Assembly (NCBI GenBank): GCA_049115695.1
Contig: JAGDZR010000007.1
Coordinates: 124,001 to 188,000 of the forward strand
Direction: 5' to 3'
DNA from: JAGDZR01 sp049115695
Lineage (GTDB): Bacteria; Bacteroidota; Bacteroidia; Cytophagales; Cyclobacteriaceae
Length of the DNA stretch: 64,000 nucleotides
The position numbers and the translations under genes were made by a program. The first letter of the stretch is position 1; every line of letters starts with the position of its first letter. The notes beneath the pieces are model-generated. The model was not told where the DNA came from, ran no database searches, and saw only the letters and a list, made by a program, of their open reading frames with translations. Shown here in pieces: positions 8,589 through 17,631 of the stretch.

Positions 8589-11438
8589 ATGACTCGTACA
8601 TCATTATTAATTCTTATTTCATTATTAAGTCAAACCCTACTTGCCCAATCTCCACAGTTAATTCTTAATGCGGATGGACATACAGGAAAAGTACGTGGAG
8701 TACATTTTATTAATGAGGAAGAGATAGTCTCGGTTTCTGAAGACAAGAGTATCCGATGGTGGGATGTGAACACGACTTCTGAAATACATAAAGAATATTT
8801 AAACTCCGATTTGGGCCCTGATGGAATGATCTTCACCTCATCTTTTTCAAGATCAAATTCCTTATTGGCTGTTGGAGGATTTGTGGATTCAGGACGTGGC
8901 TCCATAAGTATTATTCATACAGGCATAAAAAGGGTCATCGCAGAGATTCCTGCATTTGAAGGGTCTACAGTGCTTTTAAAGTTTTCTAAAAGTGGTTCAC
9001 TGTTAGCAGCTGCTGGTGAGAATGGGGTAGTGAAGATCTGGGAGGTGGATAGATTAAATGAGTTTTCACTACGAGATTCACTGAGTTTGCCATCTAAACC
9101 TAATGATTTTGATATCTCCCCAGATGAGCAGGAGCTTATATTTGCCAATGATCAGAATGGTCTCCAGGTTTATGAACTGAAAAACCTAAGCTTAACACAA
9201 ACTATTAAAACCAAATACCTACCTACCAGTTCGATTCGGTATACTCCCGATGGAAAATATATCATTGCTGCAGGCCAGGATTTGTTACTTTCATTGTACA
9301 ATAGACAAGGAAAACGTATTCGCAAAATTGCCAAGCTAGCAAATGAAGTAAGCACAATGAGCATTTCGGATGATGCTAAAGTGTTAACAGTTATTGCTAA
9401 CAATAGCGGTAAAGCACGAAGCTTTAGTTTACCTTCCGGTGAGCCAATGGCTAATTTCGAAGAGCATGGAAATACCGCTTATGCTGTGGACTTTCATCCT
9501 AACTCAAACCAGGGAAGCTATACTGTTGCAAGTGCTGGAGGTACCAGAAATTCCATCCTGATATGGAATGTCATTAACGGGGCTTTGCTTAACCAAATGG
9601 ATGGAAATGGGAAACCGGTCCAAAAACTGGAAATAAGGAGTAATGATCGGCTATTAATAGCCAATGCTGGTTCCAAAAATCAATTCAATTATGAATTTGA
9701 CTTAAGTTCATTGCTTATCTCTAAATCCACAGAGATCATTGAAGAAGGTTCAAAGATCTATGGAAAAACACAAACTCCCTATTTGTATAAAAACGCCACT
9801 TATTCAATTGAAAATGAATCCCACAAGGACGGAAGAATTTTGGTGATGTCTCATATTGGAAATGACACAATGCTTATTGGCAGTGACTTTTCTCTGAAGT
9901 CATACATAAAGGGTCAATTGTTTCAGGAATTTATTGGCCACAAAGGTGCAGTGAGATCCATTGTTGCCACTGACCAATACATAATATCTGGTGGAGAAGA
10001 TGAGGTTATCCATTTCTGGAACAGGGCATCAAGGAATAAAAAATTAGAACCCTTTGCAAGTCTCTATCTGGAAAATGAAAACGAATGGGTACTATGGACA
10101 GCTGATGGTTATTTTAAATCAATGGGTGATGGCAGTGGTCAATTTGGTTGGTTACTAGAGAATAAAGGCAGTTTTGCTTCATTATTTACCGGTGATCAGT
10201 TTTTTTCAATTCTGTATCAACCTGATGATGTGCATAAAAGTATTCAGAGTCAGATTTCTGTTAATGCACTTTTAGCCAAAAATGGCGAGCGGGCCTTTGC
10301 ACTTGACAAAATTCAAAGAATTGCAGCAGCCCTTTTCGACCAACCCTATTCACATCAAAATGGTAAGGGTTTTATTCTAACTAAGAAAAAAAACGTCTAC
10401 AAAAGCGATAACAGTAAAGTAACAATCCAAGCAAGTGTTTTTGATGGTGGCTCAGGAATTGCTGAAGTATCCATCTTTCAAAACACCAAACTCATTAGTT
10501 CCGATAATGACTTTTCTACATCACAAGAGAAGTATCAGAAAGAATATGAAGTTAATTTATTACCGGGACTTAATAGATTTAAAATCGTCGCTAAGAACTT
10601 GCAAGGAATTGAATCTCGTGCTGATGCTCAAACAATCAATTATACAGGAGATATCAAAGCTGCTGCTGATCTGCATGTATTAAATGTTGGTATCGATAAA
10701 TACCTTAATCCAAACTATAACTTGAACTATGCGTTTTCAGATGCATCCGCATTTTCCACTCAGATAGCTAATGGTGCTGGAAACATTTTTGAAAATGTGT
10801 ACATCCATGGAGTTTATGATAGAGATGCCACAAAAGTCAAAATCATATCAAAATTTAAAGAAATAGCTAGCTATGCTAAGCCCCAAGATGTTTTTGTATT
10901 CTACTATGCGGGTCATGGAACAATCGACCTTGATAACGCAACACAAAGTTATTTCTTGGTTCCATCGGACGTAACTCAGCTTTATGGACAAAGTCAAATA
11001 TTAGAGAAAAAAGCAATCTCTGCCGCGGAACTCAAACAGCTCTTTGCCCAAATACCTGCACAAAAACAATTGATCTTATTAGATGCTTGCCATTCTGGTG
11101 GAGCAACTGAATACTTTGCCATGAGAGGATCCCCTCAGGAAAAGGCAATCGTTCAACTTGCAAGGAGTTCTGGAACTGTCATGTTAGCAGCGAGTGGTTC
11201 TCAACAGTATGCTATAGAATTCGATCAATTGGGGCATGGTGTTTTTACTTATTCACTGTTAGAGGGGCTAAGTGGCAAGGCTGATGGTGGGGAAAAAGAT
11301 GGAAAAATCACTGTTAATGAACTCAAGGCCTATATGGAAGATATTGTTCCTCAGATATCTGAAAAATATGGAGCTTCAGCTCAATTCCCCACCGGTTTTA
11401 GCTCAGGTCAGGACTTTCCTATTGTGATCTATAAGTAA
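8589..11438 (+). CDS. Secreted WD40-repeat protein with C-terminal caspase-like (C14) domain
   Basis: A signal peptide (MTRTSLLILISLLSQTLLAQ) is followed by WD40-type beta-propeller blades over roughly residues 25-500 (HTGKVRGVHFINEEEIVSVS, then VKIWEV and GHKGAVRSIV). A beta-rich linker leads into a caspase/metacaspase-type peptidase domain from about residue 693 to the end. The catalytic dyad is visible: His776 in FYYAGHG and Cys834 in LLDACHSGG. C14-family enzymes cleave after Arg/Lys or Asp. A propeller plus caspase is a recurring bacterial design in which the propeller probably binds a partner or substrate. The signal peptide puts it in the periplasm or outside, which argues against a cytoplasmic suicide role. 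It is divergent from the giant T9SS substrate, so a shared control region is possible. No sorting domain is seen at the C-terminus. Confidence 0.92.
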   Translation: MTRTSLLILISLLSQTLLAQSPQLILNADGHTGKVRGVHFINEEEIVSVSEDKSIRWWDVNTTSEIHKEYLNSDLGPDGMIFTSSFSRSNSLLAVGGFVDSGRGSISIIHTGIKRVIAEIPAFEGSTVLLKFSKSGSLLAAAGENGVVKIWEVDRLNEFSLRDSLSLPSKPNDFDISPDEQELIFANDQNGLQVYELKNLSLTQTIKTKYLPTSSIRYTPDGKYIIAAGQDLLLSLYNRQGKRIRKIAKLANEVSTMSISDDAKVLTVIANNSGKARSFSLPSGEPMANFEEHGNTAYAVDFHPNSNQGSYTVASAGGTRNSILIWNVINGALLNQMDGNGKPVQKLEIRSNDRLLIANAGSKNQFNYEFDLSSLLISKSTEIIEEGSKIYGKTQTPYLYKNATYSIENESHKDGRILVMSHIGNDTMLIGSDFSLKSYIKGQLFQEFIGHKGAVRSIVATDQYIISGGEDEVIHFWNRASRNKKLEPFASLYLENENEWVLWTADGYFKSMGDGSGQFGWLLENKGSFASLFTGDQFFSILYQPDDVHKSIQSQISVNALLAKNGERAFALDKIQRIAAALFDQPYSHQNGKGFILTKKKNVYKSDNSKVTIQASVFDGGSGIAEVSIFQNTKLISSDNDFSTSQEKYQKEYEVNLLPGLNRFKIVAKNLQGIESRADAQTINYTGDIKAAADLHVLNVGIDKYLNPNYNLNYAFSDASAFSTQIANGAGNIFENVYIHGVYDRDATKVKIISKFKEIASYAKPQDVFVFYYAGHGTIDLDNATQSYFLVPSDVTQLYGQSQILEKKAISAAELKQLFAQIPAQKQLILLDACHSGGATEYFAMRGSPQEKAIVQLARSSGTVMLAASGSQQYAIEFDQLGHGVFTYSLLEGLSGKADGGEKDGKITVNELKAYMEDIVPQISEKYGASAQFPTGFSSGQDFPIVIYK

Positions 11439-11662
11439 AACTTGATTTTTAAGTTTGTACGTATTTTATCTGGTAAGTAGCTTAAAGTATCATCTGGCTT
11501 TTTGTAAGGGTCCGGATATCTGGCAGATTGCGAACCAATCACAACAAAACCACTTCGTGGATAGCATCTCGGGCGAGACCAAATAAGGTCAATTTCACAA
11601 GTCAGTGACAAAAACAATCAATAGGTTGAGTCGATTCGACTTGAGCGAGTTATTTTCGACCC
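11439..11662. other. Intergenic region after the caspase gene
   Basis: A weak 6-bp hairpin (AAACTT/AAGTTT, 11438-11456) overlaps the stop codon and may end transcription. On the minus strand 11429-11617 is open for 62 codons but has only a TTG start and overlaps the end of the caspase gene; its sequence looks protein-like (e.g. YPRSGFVVIGSQSARYPDPY), so it could be a gene remnant. I could not assign it to a family. Confidence 0.3.
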
Positions 11663-12418
11663 TTGCAAGACTGGTGGTTGCCAATCATATTTTTCATTGT
11701 CGCTTTTGGATACTCACCCATCGGGTTTGGTGGTGGATCCAGCTAGCTGGCCATCCTCAGCATTGTTTTGACAGACTTTTATGAAATTCGGTCCATCGCA
11801 CTGGTGCTGAACCTTACAGTAGTCTCGATTGGAACATACATGTATGTTAAAAATCGCGTTTTCAATCTCAGACAATTCTGGCCATTTATTGCTTTCAGCA
11901 TGCCAATGGCTTTTCTTGGTGCTCAACTCAAGCTAGATGAAAGAATCTTCTTTTTGATACTGGGAGTTTCATTACTCCTTGCATCAGTATTTATGGCACT
12001 TCAAGCCTTTAAAAGAAAAACAAATGGCAAGTCCTTCTCATTGGGGAAGAGTGGATCACTAGGGGGTGCAGTTGGTTTCTTGTCAGGAGTAGCAGGCATA
12101 GGAGGTGGCATCTTCCTCTCCCCTATTCTCAATCTGTCTGGCTGGGCGAATGCGCGATCAGTTGCTGCGCTGGCTTCTATATTCATTCTATGCAATTCGA
12201 TGGCCGGGATTGGTGGCCTACTGATGGCTGATTCATTTAGTCTGAAATTGTCCACTGTATTAATCTTGGTGATCTCAGTAATAATAGGAGGATTCTTAGG
12301 TTCTTATATCTCCAATTACAAGCTCAATATGCACATCATCAGAGGGTTGACGGCAGTCCTGATCGCCTATGTTGGATTAAGGTTGATTCTACTTCACGGT
12401 TTTGAAATCAGCATATAA
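11663..12418 (+). pseudogene. TauE/SafE family sulfite exporter-like permease, interrupted by a TAG stop
   Basis: Reading upstream in the same frame as the C-terminal part gives IIFFIVAFGYSPIGFGGGSS, then TAG at 11744-11746, then LAILSIVLTDFYEIRS. In this branch of TauE/SafE permeases the glycine-rich motif is normally GFGGGSSYLA, so a tyrosine codon (TAT/TAC) has become TAG. The downstream frame is intact to the end, with a second glycine motif (GVAGIGGGIFLSPIL) and several helices. The only start codon after the stop is TTG at 11768, which would remove the first helix and glycine motif. No ATG lies in frame upstream either; TTG at 11663 is the only candidate. TauE/SafE proteins are anion permeases, often for sulfur compounds. 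Read-through or a sequencing error cannot be excluded. Confidence 0.83.
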
Positions 12419-12557
12419 ACTATGCAATCAATTTCGTCAGTCTTTTAAATCGACCGTGCAAAAACTGGATATGAGGGAGAAATTGAGTCCATTTCAAACC
12501 ATTTCTCTACTTTTAATAGTCCTCGGTTAATTACTCATAGTTGGATTGAGATCAAGC

Positions 12558-13832
12558 ATGGCTGAAACGGTTAATCATTCATCACATCAAATCGATCATT
12601 TGTTCAGACATGAATACGGCAAACTGGTAGCTGTGCTCACCAAGACCTTTGGTCCATCCAATCTTCAGCTAGCCGAAGATGTGGTACAGGAGGCGATGTT
12701 GGAAGCGTTGAACAAGTGGTCATATAACGGAATTCCAGACAATCCAGTCGGCTGGATCTATAGTGTTGCAAAAAACAAAGCTATCAATATCATCAAGCGG
12801 GAAAAATACGTTGGAGATCATGTCTCAGAAATTGAACAACGCCTGCACCCAGGAGATAATCCTCATGAAAATTTTGATGACATTTTTACAGAAAGTGAGA
12901 TAGCAGATGATCAACTCAGCATGATATTTACCTGTTGCCACCCTAGCATTTCTCAGGATTCTCAAGTTGCACTCACCCTGAAAACACTCTGCGGATTTAA
13001 CATTCCGGAAATAGCACGTGCCTTTCTGAGCACAGAAGAAAACATCAATAAACGACTGGTAAGAGCAAGGCAGGCCATCAGGTCGCAAAATGTCAAATTT
13101 GAAGTTCCTGTAGGGTCAGCCTTACAACCAAGACTCTCCAGCGTGCTTGAAACCATTTACTTATTATTCAATGAAGGCTACAATGCTACTTCTGGCAAAA
13201 AGCTAATTCGTTACGAACTGTGTGAAGAGGCCATCAGGATGGCGGAAATTGTGGCTACCCAACCACAAACAAGCACCTCTCAGGTTTACGCTCTATTGGC
13301 TTTGATGACACTCAATTCGTCACGATTCAATGCACGTGAAGATGAAGATGAGAACATATTGGACCTGGAGCACCAGGACAGAAACAAATGGGATAAAAAG
13401 CTCATTGCCAGAGGGCTCGAGTACCTAGAGTTTGCAACCAAGCAAAATGAAATTTCATTATATCTGATTCTGGCAGCAATTTCTGCGCAACACTGTACGG
13501 CTCTTGATTATGCATCAACTGACTGGCATGGTATCCTGGAACTCTATGAAATGTTGTTAGCGCTTGAACCCTCCCCCCTTATTAAACTCAACCATGCCAT
13601 CGTATTATCTAAAACTGGTCAAACAAAGGCTGCAATCCATATGATCAATTCGATCAGGAACGAACCTACCATCCAATCATATTTACCTTATTATACAGCA
13701 AAAGCACAACTGCTTTACGACAACAAACAAACACACCTTGCGGTTGAGACACTTGAAAACGCCTTGAAGCTTAAGCCTAACGAAAAAGTTATCTCTTTGA
13801 TTAACAGCAAGATAGAGGATTACTCAAAATAA
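12558..13832 (+). CDS. ECF sigma factor of the ECF42 type
   Basis: This 424-residue protein starts with ECF sigma regions 2 and 4 (HLFRHEYGKLVAVLTKTFG, QLAEDVVQEAMLEALNKW, NPVGWIYSVAKNKAIN, then FNIPEIARAFLSTEENINKR). A long helical, TPR-like C-terminal extension follows to the end. That extension (NEGYNATSGKKLIRYELCEEA, then NHAIVLSKTGQTKAA) is the hallmark of ECF42, a group that lacks a classical anti-sigma factor and is encoded beside DGPF/YCII proteins, as here. It directs RNA polymerase to a small regulon, probably the genes just downstream. I chose ATG 12558 because the frame before it only offers TTG. It starts about 140 bases after the broken TauE gene. Confidence 0.92.
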   Translation: MAETVNHSSHQIDHLFRHEYGKLVAVLTKTFGPSNLQLAEDVVQEAMLEALNKWSYNGIPDNPVGWIYSVAKNKAINIIKREKYVGDHVSEIEQRLHPGDNPHENFDDIFTESEIADDQLSMIFTCCHPSISQDSQVALTLKTLCGFNIPEIARAFLSTEENINKRLVRARQAIRSQNVKFEVPVGSALQPRLSSVLETIYLLFNEGYNATSGKKLIRYELCEEAIRMAEIVATQPQTSTSQVYALLALMTLNSSRFNAREDEDENILDLEHQDRNKWDKKLIARGLEYLEFATKQNEISLYLILAAISAQHCTALDYASTDWHGILELYEMLLALEPSPLIKLNHAIVLSKTGQTKAAIHMINSIRNEPTIQSYLPYYTAKAQLLYDNKQTHLAVETLENALKLKPNEKVISLINSKIEDYSK

Positions 13833-13924
13833 ATATAAATTTTTCCTGCCTCATGATGTCCCTTTTATGATCCTGAAGTTGACTCTATGGCGAAAACGTA
13901 ATTAACCTTTTTAAAAAAAAGTCT

Positions 13925-14281
13925 ATGCAAGAGTTTATGATATTCATTAAAACAAAAGGCGATCATCTGGAAAATCTTTCTCCAGAGGAACAGCAAGCTC
14001 ATGTTCAAAAAATCGGCAAGTACATCGGTGGCCTTATGGATGCAGGTCAATTAAAAGGCGCTCAACCGCTCGAAATGGGTGGTGCTATAATACATGGGAA
14101 TAATGGAACATTTAAGGACGGCCCTTTCAATGAGGCAAAGGAGGTAATCACCGGATATTTCCACATCAGTGCCAAAGACATAGCTGAAGCAATCGCAATT
14201 GCCAAGTCAAATCCAATGTTCGAAGAAGCTTCAGGCACAATAGAAGTAAGACCAATCAAACAAATGGACGGTATCAATTAA
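13925..14281 (+). CDS. YCII-related (DGPF domain) protein
   Basis: A 118-residue protein of the YCII/DGPF family, with the name-giving motif in TFKDGPFNEAKEVITGYF and the N-terminal strand QEFMIFIKTKGDH. The fold is a small ferredoxin-like alpha/beta barrel; its biochemical role is unknown, but genes of this family sit beside ECF42 sigma factors in many phyla and are their usual targets. Here it follows the sigma gene by 92 bases, and a further small gene starts 25 bases later. No signal peptide is seen, so it is cytoplasmic. Confidence 0.93.
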   Translation: MQEFMIFIKTKGDHLENLSPEEQQAHVQKIGKYIGGLMDAGQLKGAQPLEMGGAIIHGNNGTFKDGPFNEAKEVITGYFHISAKDIAEAIAIAKSNPMFEEASGTIEVRPIKQMDGIN

Positions 14282-14306
14282 TCAATCAACCATAAACTAT
14301 AAAATC

Positions 14307-14507
14307 ATGAATAATCAAGGATCATTAGCATACGAAGGACATTGTGCATTTGCAGTAAGCACAGGCAAGTTAGACGTGATGGGTGGAAAGCACCAGCTAG
14401 AACAAAATGGAAAAACTTATCGATTCTCCAATCCTGTTGCAAAAATCTTATTTAAAGTACTTCCAGGTCGTGTAAAGAAGGCCGATCAAAACTGGGCTGT
14501 GAAGTGA
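14307..14507 (+). CDS. Small protein resembling the C-terminal half of YHS-domain proteins
   Basis: A 66-residue protein that I do not recognise as a named family. Its layout (GHCAFAVSTGKLDVMGGKHQ, then NGKTYRFSN, then PGRVKKADQNWAVK) resembles the part that follows the YHS domain in many proteins: a G-x-C-A-x-A-V-S-x-G motif, a short NGK-Y strand pair, and a terminal K-A-D-x-N-W. It seems to be that module alone, without the metal-binding YHS core. It lies 25 bases after the DGPF gene and just before a strong terminator, so it is probably the last gene of the ECF42 unit. The similarity is from motif memory only. Confidence 0.7.
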   Translation: MNNQGSLAYEGHCAFAVSTGKLDVMGGKHQLEQNGKTYRFSNPVAKILFKVLPGRVKKADQNWAVK

Positions 14508-14519
14508 AATTTGAATTGG

Positions 14520-14551
14520 AAAAGCTGAAATTTGAATCAATTTCAGCTTTT
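14520..14551 (+). terminator. Terminator ending the ECF42-DGPF unit
   Basis: A perfect 13-bp inverted repeat (AAAAGCTGAAATT / AATTTCAGCTTTT) with a 6-base loop lies 12 bases after the stop of the YHS-like gene. The stem ends in A/T tracts on both sides, so it could act in either direction. Confidence 0.8.
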
Positions 14552-14576
14552 CTAAATATCTTGGCCTAAGACAGGT

Positions 14577-14918
14577 ATGCAAAAGATCTACTTATTACTT
14601 GCCATCATTGGATTTATCTCACCAAGCATATTGGTGGCAATTGAATCATTTGAGACTGGTAATATATTGTTGTATACTTATCCATTGGCAACAATTGAAG
14701 GGATGTTTGTCAATCGCATTTCGACCATTTTCATGATTGATTTGCTCTTTACTGTGCTCGTATTCCTCATTTGGACATATCATGAGGGCAAAAAATGGGG
14801 TATCAAAAACATATGGCTAGTATGGCTATTAACCATGCTTTTTGGGTTAGCTGGTGGCTTTCCGCTATTCCTATATCTTAAGGAAAAGTCTAATACAAGT
14901 GATCCCCGCTTCAAGTAA
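14577..14918 (+). CDS. DUF2834 membrane protein
   Basis: A 113-residue membrane protein with three hydrophobic segments: residues ~5-25, ~55-70 (IDLLFTVLVFLIWTYHEG) and ~80-105 (IWLVWLLTMLFGLAGGFPLFLYLKE). The acidic residue in the second helix and the ending G-x-x-FPLFLYLKE are typical of the DUF2834 family, whose function is unknown. It stands alone: the terminator at 14520 precedes it and about 105 bases separate it from the oxidoreductase genes. Confidence 0.85.
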   Translation: MQKIYLLLAIIGFISPSILVAIESFETGNILLYTYPLATIEGMFVNRISTIFMIDLLFTVLVFLIWTYHEGKKWGIKNIWLVWLLTMLFGLAGGFPLFLYLKEKSNTSDPRFK

Positions 14919-15023
14919 CATCAACCAGCGCATCCAACCAGATTAGTTCTTAGTAAATCATTGCACAAGATCAGTGATCCTGATAATTGAATTGATTAAA
15001 TTAAGATCATCAATGGATTGTAT

Positions 15024-15488
15024 ATGAAAATCGATTTCAAACTAAATGGAGAAAATGTCACTGTAGAGGCTCCAGATGACGCAACACTCCTCTGGACCAT
15101 AAGAGAGCGACTCAAACTGACGGGAACCAAATATGGATGTGGTATAGCTGTATGTGGCGCTTGTACTGTCCATATAGACGGTGTGGCCATGAAGTCATGC
15201 ACCACTCCACTATCCGCGATTGCCGGTCGTGAGATCACGACCATTGAAGGACTTAGTAAAGAGAATGATCACCCCTTACAGCAGGCCTTTGTGGAAATGC
15301 AAGTTCCACAATGCGGGTATTGCCAATCCGGTCAAATCATGCAGGCAGCCTCACTTATCAACTCCAACCCAAATCCATCAGAGGCTGAAATTATCAGTCA
15401 AATGGATCAGGTGCTTTGCAGGTGTGGCACTTATCTTAGGATTAAAAAAGCAATAAATAAAGTGGTTGAGGAGGGACAAAGGTCATGA
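15024..15488 (+). CDS. [2Fe-2S] subunit of a molybdenum hydroxylase (IorA-like)
   Basis: A 154-residue small subunit of the xanthine dehydrogenase family with two [2Fe-2S] clusters. The plant-type N-terminal cluster uses Cys39, Cys44, Cys47 and Cys59 (KYGCGIAVCGACTVHIDG). The second uses the CGYCQSGQ and CRCGTY motifs in the helical C-terminal domain. It passes electrons from the molybdenum centre of the partner protein to an outside acceptor. The start codon ATG 15024 gives the canonical N-terminus MKIDFKLNGE; the ORF opens two codons earlier at TTG. Its stop overlaps the start of the large subunit (ATGA), so the two are translationally coupled. As in isoquinoline 1-oxidoreductase, no separate FAD subunit is present. 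The true substrate is unknown. Confidence 0.94.
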   Translation: MKIDFKLNGENVTVEAPDDATLLWTIRERLKLTGTKYGCGIAVCGACTVHIDGVAMKSCTTPLSAIAGREITTIEGLSKENDHPLQQAFVEMQVPQCGYCQSGQIMQAASLINSNPNPSEAEIISQMDQVLCRCGTYLRIKKAINKVVEEGQRS

Positions 15489-17623
15489 GCAATTCTAATG
15501 CTATTTCCAGAAGAAAATTTCTGATTACTACAGGAGGTGCGACCATCTTTATCTCTGGTTGTTTCTATTCATCCAGGACTGAACAGCTAAGCGCTGATTC
15601 GAAATTGGTTGAGAAACAAATCAATATCTGGGTACGAATACTATCGGACAATACAGTAGTCATATACACACCAGCTGCCGAAATGGGCCAGGGATCTCTC
15701 ACTTCAGTACCCATGATATTGGCCGATGAAATGGATGCAGACTGGAGTAAAGTAAAAATACTGAGCAGTCCTGTAGATGCTGAAAAATTTGGCGTTGGAT
15801 GGTACCCTGGCGGAACAAAAAACATGACAACTGCAGGTAGTAGAACTATCAGGAGTTATTATCAGCTGATGCGTGAAACAGGAGCACAGATAAAAGGCGC
15901 ATTACTAAGAAATGCTGCTAATAAATGGGATGTCAATTTTGATGAATTATCGACTTCATCAGGTTCAGTTATCCATTCAACCTCCAATCGTCAAATGAGT
16001 TATGGAGAAGTGGCTGAATTCGGCAATTTTGAACAATTGCCAGATGTTGCAGAGGTAACGCTTAAAAGCACAAGAGATTTTAAAATAATTGGTAAAGAAG
16101 TAGCTCGACATGATGTTGCGGCCAAAACAAACGGACAAGCAACATATGCAATAGATATGCACCTGCCCGGTATGTTTTATGGTTTTATCAATCGATCTCC
16201 TGTTCATGGGGCCAAACCCACACTAACCAATCGGTCGGAAATAGCAAAAATGGAAGGCGTTCAATCCATTGTCGAACTTGAACATGGTATTGGGGTTGTT
16301 GCAGCAACGTTTGAATCTGGCATGAAAGCCAAACAAAAAGTGCAAATTCAATGGAGTGAAGCTGCTGCACAAGCACACACTAGTGCAAATGACCTATCAA
16401 ACTATTCTGCTAAAGACGCTGAAATAAAACTGGATGAAGGTGATGTTGACGGTGCTGTTCAACAAGCGGTCAGGACGATTGAAACAACATTCACCAACAC
16501 ATACGTCTATCATGCACAGATGGAACCACTTAATGCAGTAGTCTCTCTGTCTCCCGATAAACAAAGTGCAGAGGTTTGGATAGGCTCACAAGCACCTGAT
16601 GGTGCTCAAAATGCTGTTGCAAAGACAATCGGCATTGAGCCAGAGAAGGTAAAGGTCAATCAGCTTTTTTTAGGTGGAGGATTTGGTAGACGAACATTGC
16701 CTGGATACGCTGCAGAATGTGCAAGTCTCGCAATGAGTGTTGATGCACCTGTGAAATTAATATGGACGCGAGAAGATGATGTGAGGTATGGCGCATTCCG
16801 CCCTCAGGTGAAACACGAAATGAAAGTTGGAATTGATCAATCCGGTAAAATCATCTCATGGGACCATACTGCCATTGGTCCGGGAGGTGGCCTATCAGAT
16901 GGTGGTGCTGGCATAAAACATTATGACATTGCTAATGTACGATTCAGGAGAAAAAATGTCGACCATGGGATTCGTACAAAACACTGGAGAGGTGTTGGCC
17001 ATGGTCCGCATAAATATGCTGTCGAAAGCTTCATTGATCAAATTGCACGTGATCAAGGAAAAGACCCCTATCGCTACAGGTCTGAGATGATGCAAGGAAA
17101 TGATCGAGCCCGAACAGTACTCGATCGAGCAGCACAAATGTCGAATTGGGATCCTACTCCGAAGAACGGAAGAGCTATGGGAATCTCTTTTGCAGACAGG
17201 GACTCATTATCATGTGGAGTAGCACAAATTTCTCTAGATGAAAAAACAGGTATCATACGTGTTCATCGATATTGGTGTGCACTGGATGCTGGCGTGGTGG
17301 TTCATCCGGACAATGCTATCGCCCAGGTCGAAGGAGCCGTAATAATGGGCATGTCGAGTTCATTAAAAGAACAAATTCAATTTGAAAAAGGACGGGTCGT
17401 TCAATCCAACTTCAATGACTACCCCCTCTTAAAGATGTCTGAAGCGCCTGAGTCAATTGAGGTTGAATTCATACCATCCGAACACAAACCGGAAGGAATA
17501 GGTGAAGCAGGATTACCAGCTGTTGGAGGAGCCATTGCTTCGGCTTTTGCCGCACTTACCGGCAAGTATTTGTATGACATGCCTTTTACACCTGAGAATG
17601 TGCTCAAAGTATTGAATAGTTAA
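15485..17623 (+). CDS. Molybdopterin-binding subunit of a molybdenum hydroxylase (IorB-like), Tat-exported
   Basis: A 712-residue catalytic subunit of the xanthine dehydrogenase family, single-gene IorB type. A twin-arginine signal is clear (SRRKFLITTGGATIFISGC), and it ends in ISGC, which fits a lipobox; the enzyme may be a Tat-exported lipoprotein. Cofactor-binding features include AEMGQGSLTSVPMILADEMD, GGGFGRRTLPGYAAE, THWRGVGHGPHKYAVESF and GIGEAGLPAVGGAIASAF, whose Glu is the likely catalytic base. Such enzymes hydroxylate N-heterocycles or oxidise aldehydes. The gene overlaps the iron-sulfur subunit gene by 4 bases, and an uncharacterised gene follows after 8 bases. Molybdenum cofactor genes are not in the window. 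Confidence 0.94.
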   Translation: MSNSNAISRRKFLITTGGATIFISGCFYSSRTEQLSADSKLVEKQINIWVRILSDNTVVIYTPAAEMGQGSLTSVPMILADEMDADWSKVKILSSPVDAEKFGVGWYPGGTKNMTTAGSRTIRSYYQLMRETGAQIKGALLRNAANKWDVNFDELSTSSGSVIHSTSNRQMSYGEVAEFGNFEQLPDVAEVTLKSTRDFKIIGKEVARHDVAAKTNGQATYAIDMHLPGMFYGFINRSPVHGAKPTLTNRSEIAKMEGVQSIVELEHGIGVVAATFESGMKAKQKVQIQWSEAAAQAHTSANDLSNYSAKDAEIKLDEGDVDGAVQQAVRTIETTFTNTYVYHAQMEPLNAVVSLSPDKQSAEVWIGSQAPDGAQNAVAKTIGIEPEKVKVNQLFLGGGFGRRTLPGYAAECASLAMSVDAPVKLIWTREDDVRYGAFRPQVKHEMKVGIDQSGKIISWDHTAIGPGGGLSDGGAGIKHYDIANVRFRRKNVDHGIRTKHWRGVGHGPHKYAVESFIDQIARDQGKDPYRYRSEMMQGNDRARTVLDRAAQMSNWDPTPKNGRAMGISFADRDSLSCGVAQISLDEKTGIIRVHRYWCALDAGVVVHPDNAIAQVEGAVIMGMSSSLKEQIQFEKGRVVQSNFNDYPLLKMSEAPESIEVEFIPSEHKPEGIGEAGLPAVGGAIASAFAALTGKYLYDMPFTPENVLKVLNS

Positions 17624-17631
17624 ACGATCCT

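Noticed and set aside
11429..11617. 62-codon minus-strand frame behind the caspase gene
   Set aside because: It has only a TTG start, overlaps the end of the caspase gene and matches no family I know; kept only as a remark in the intergenic entry.
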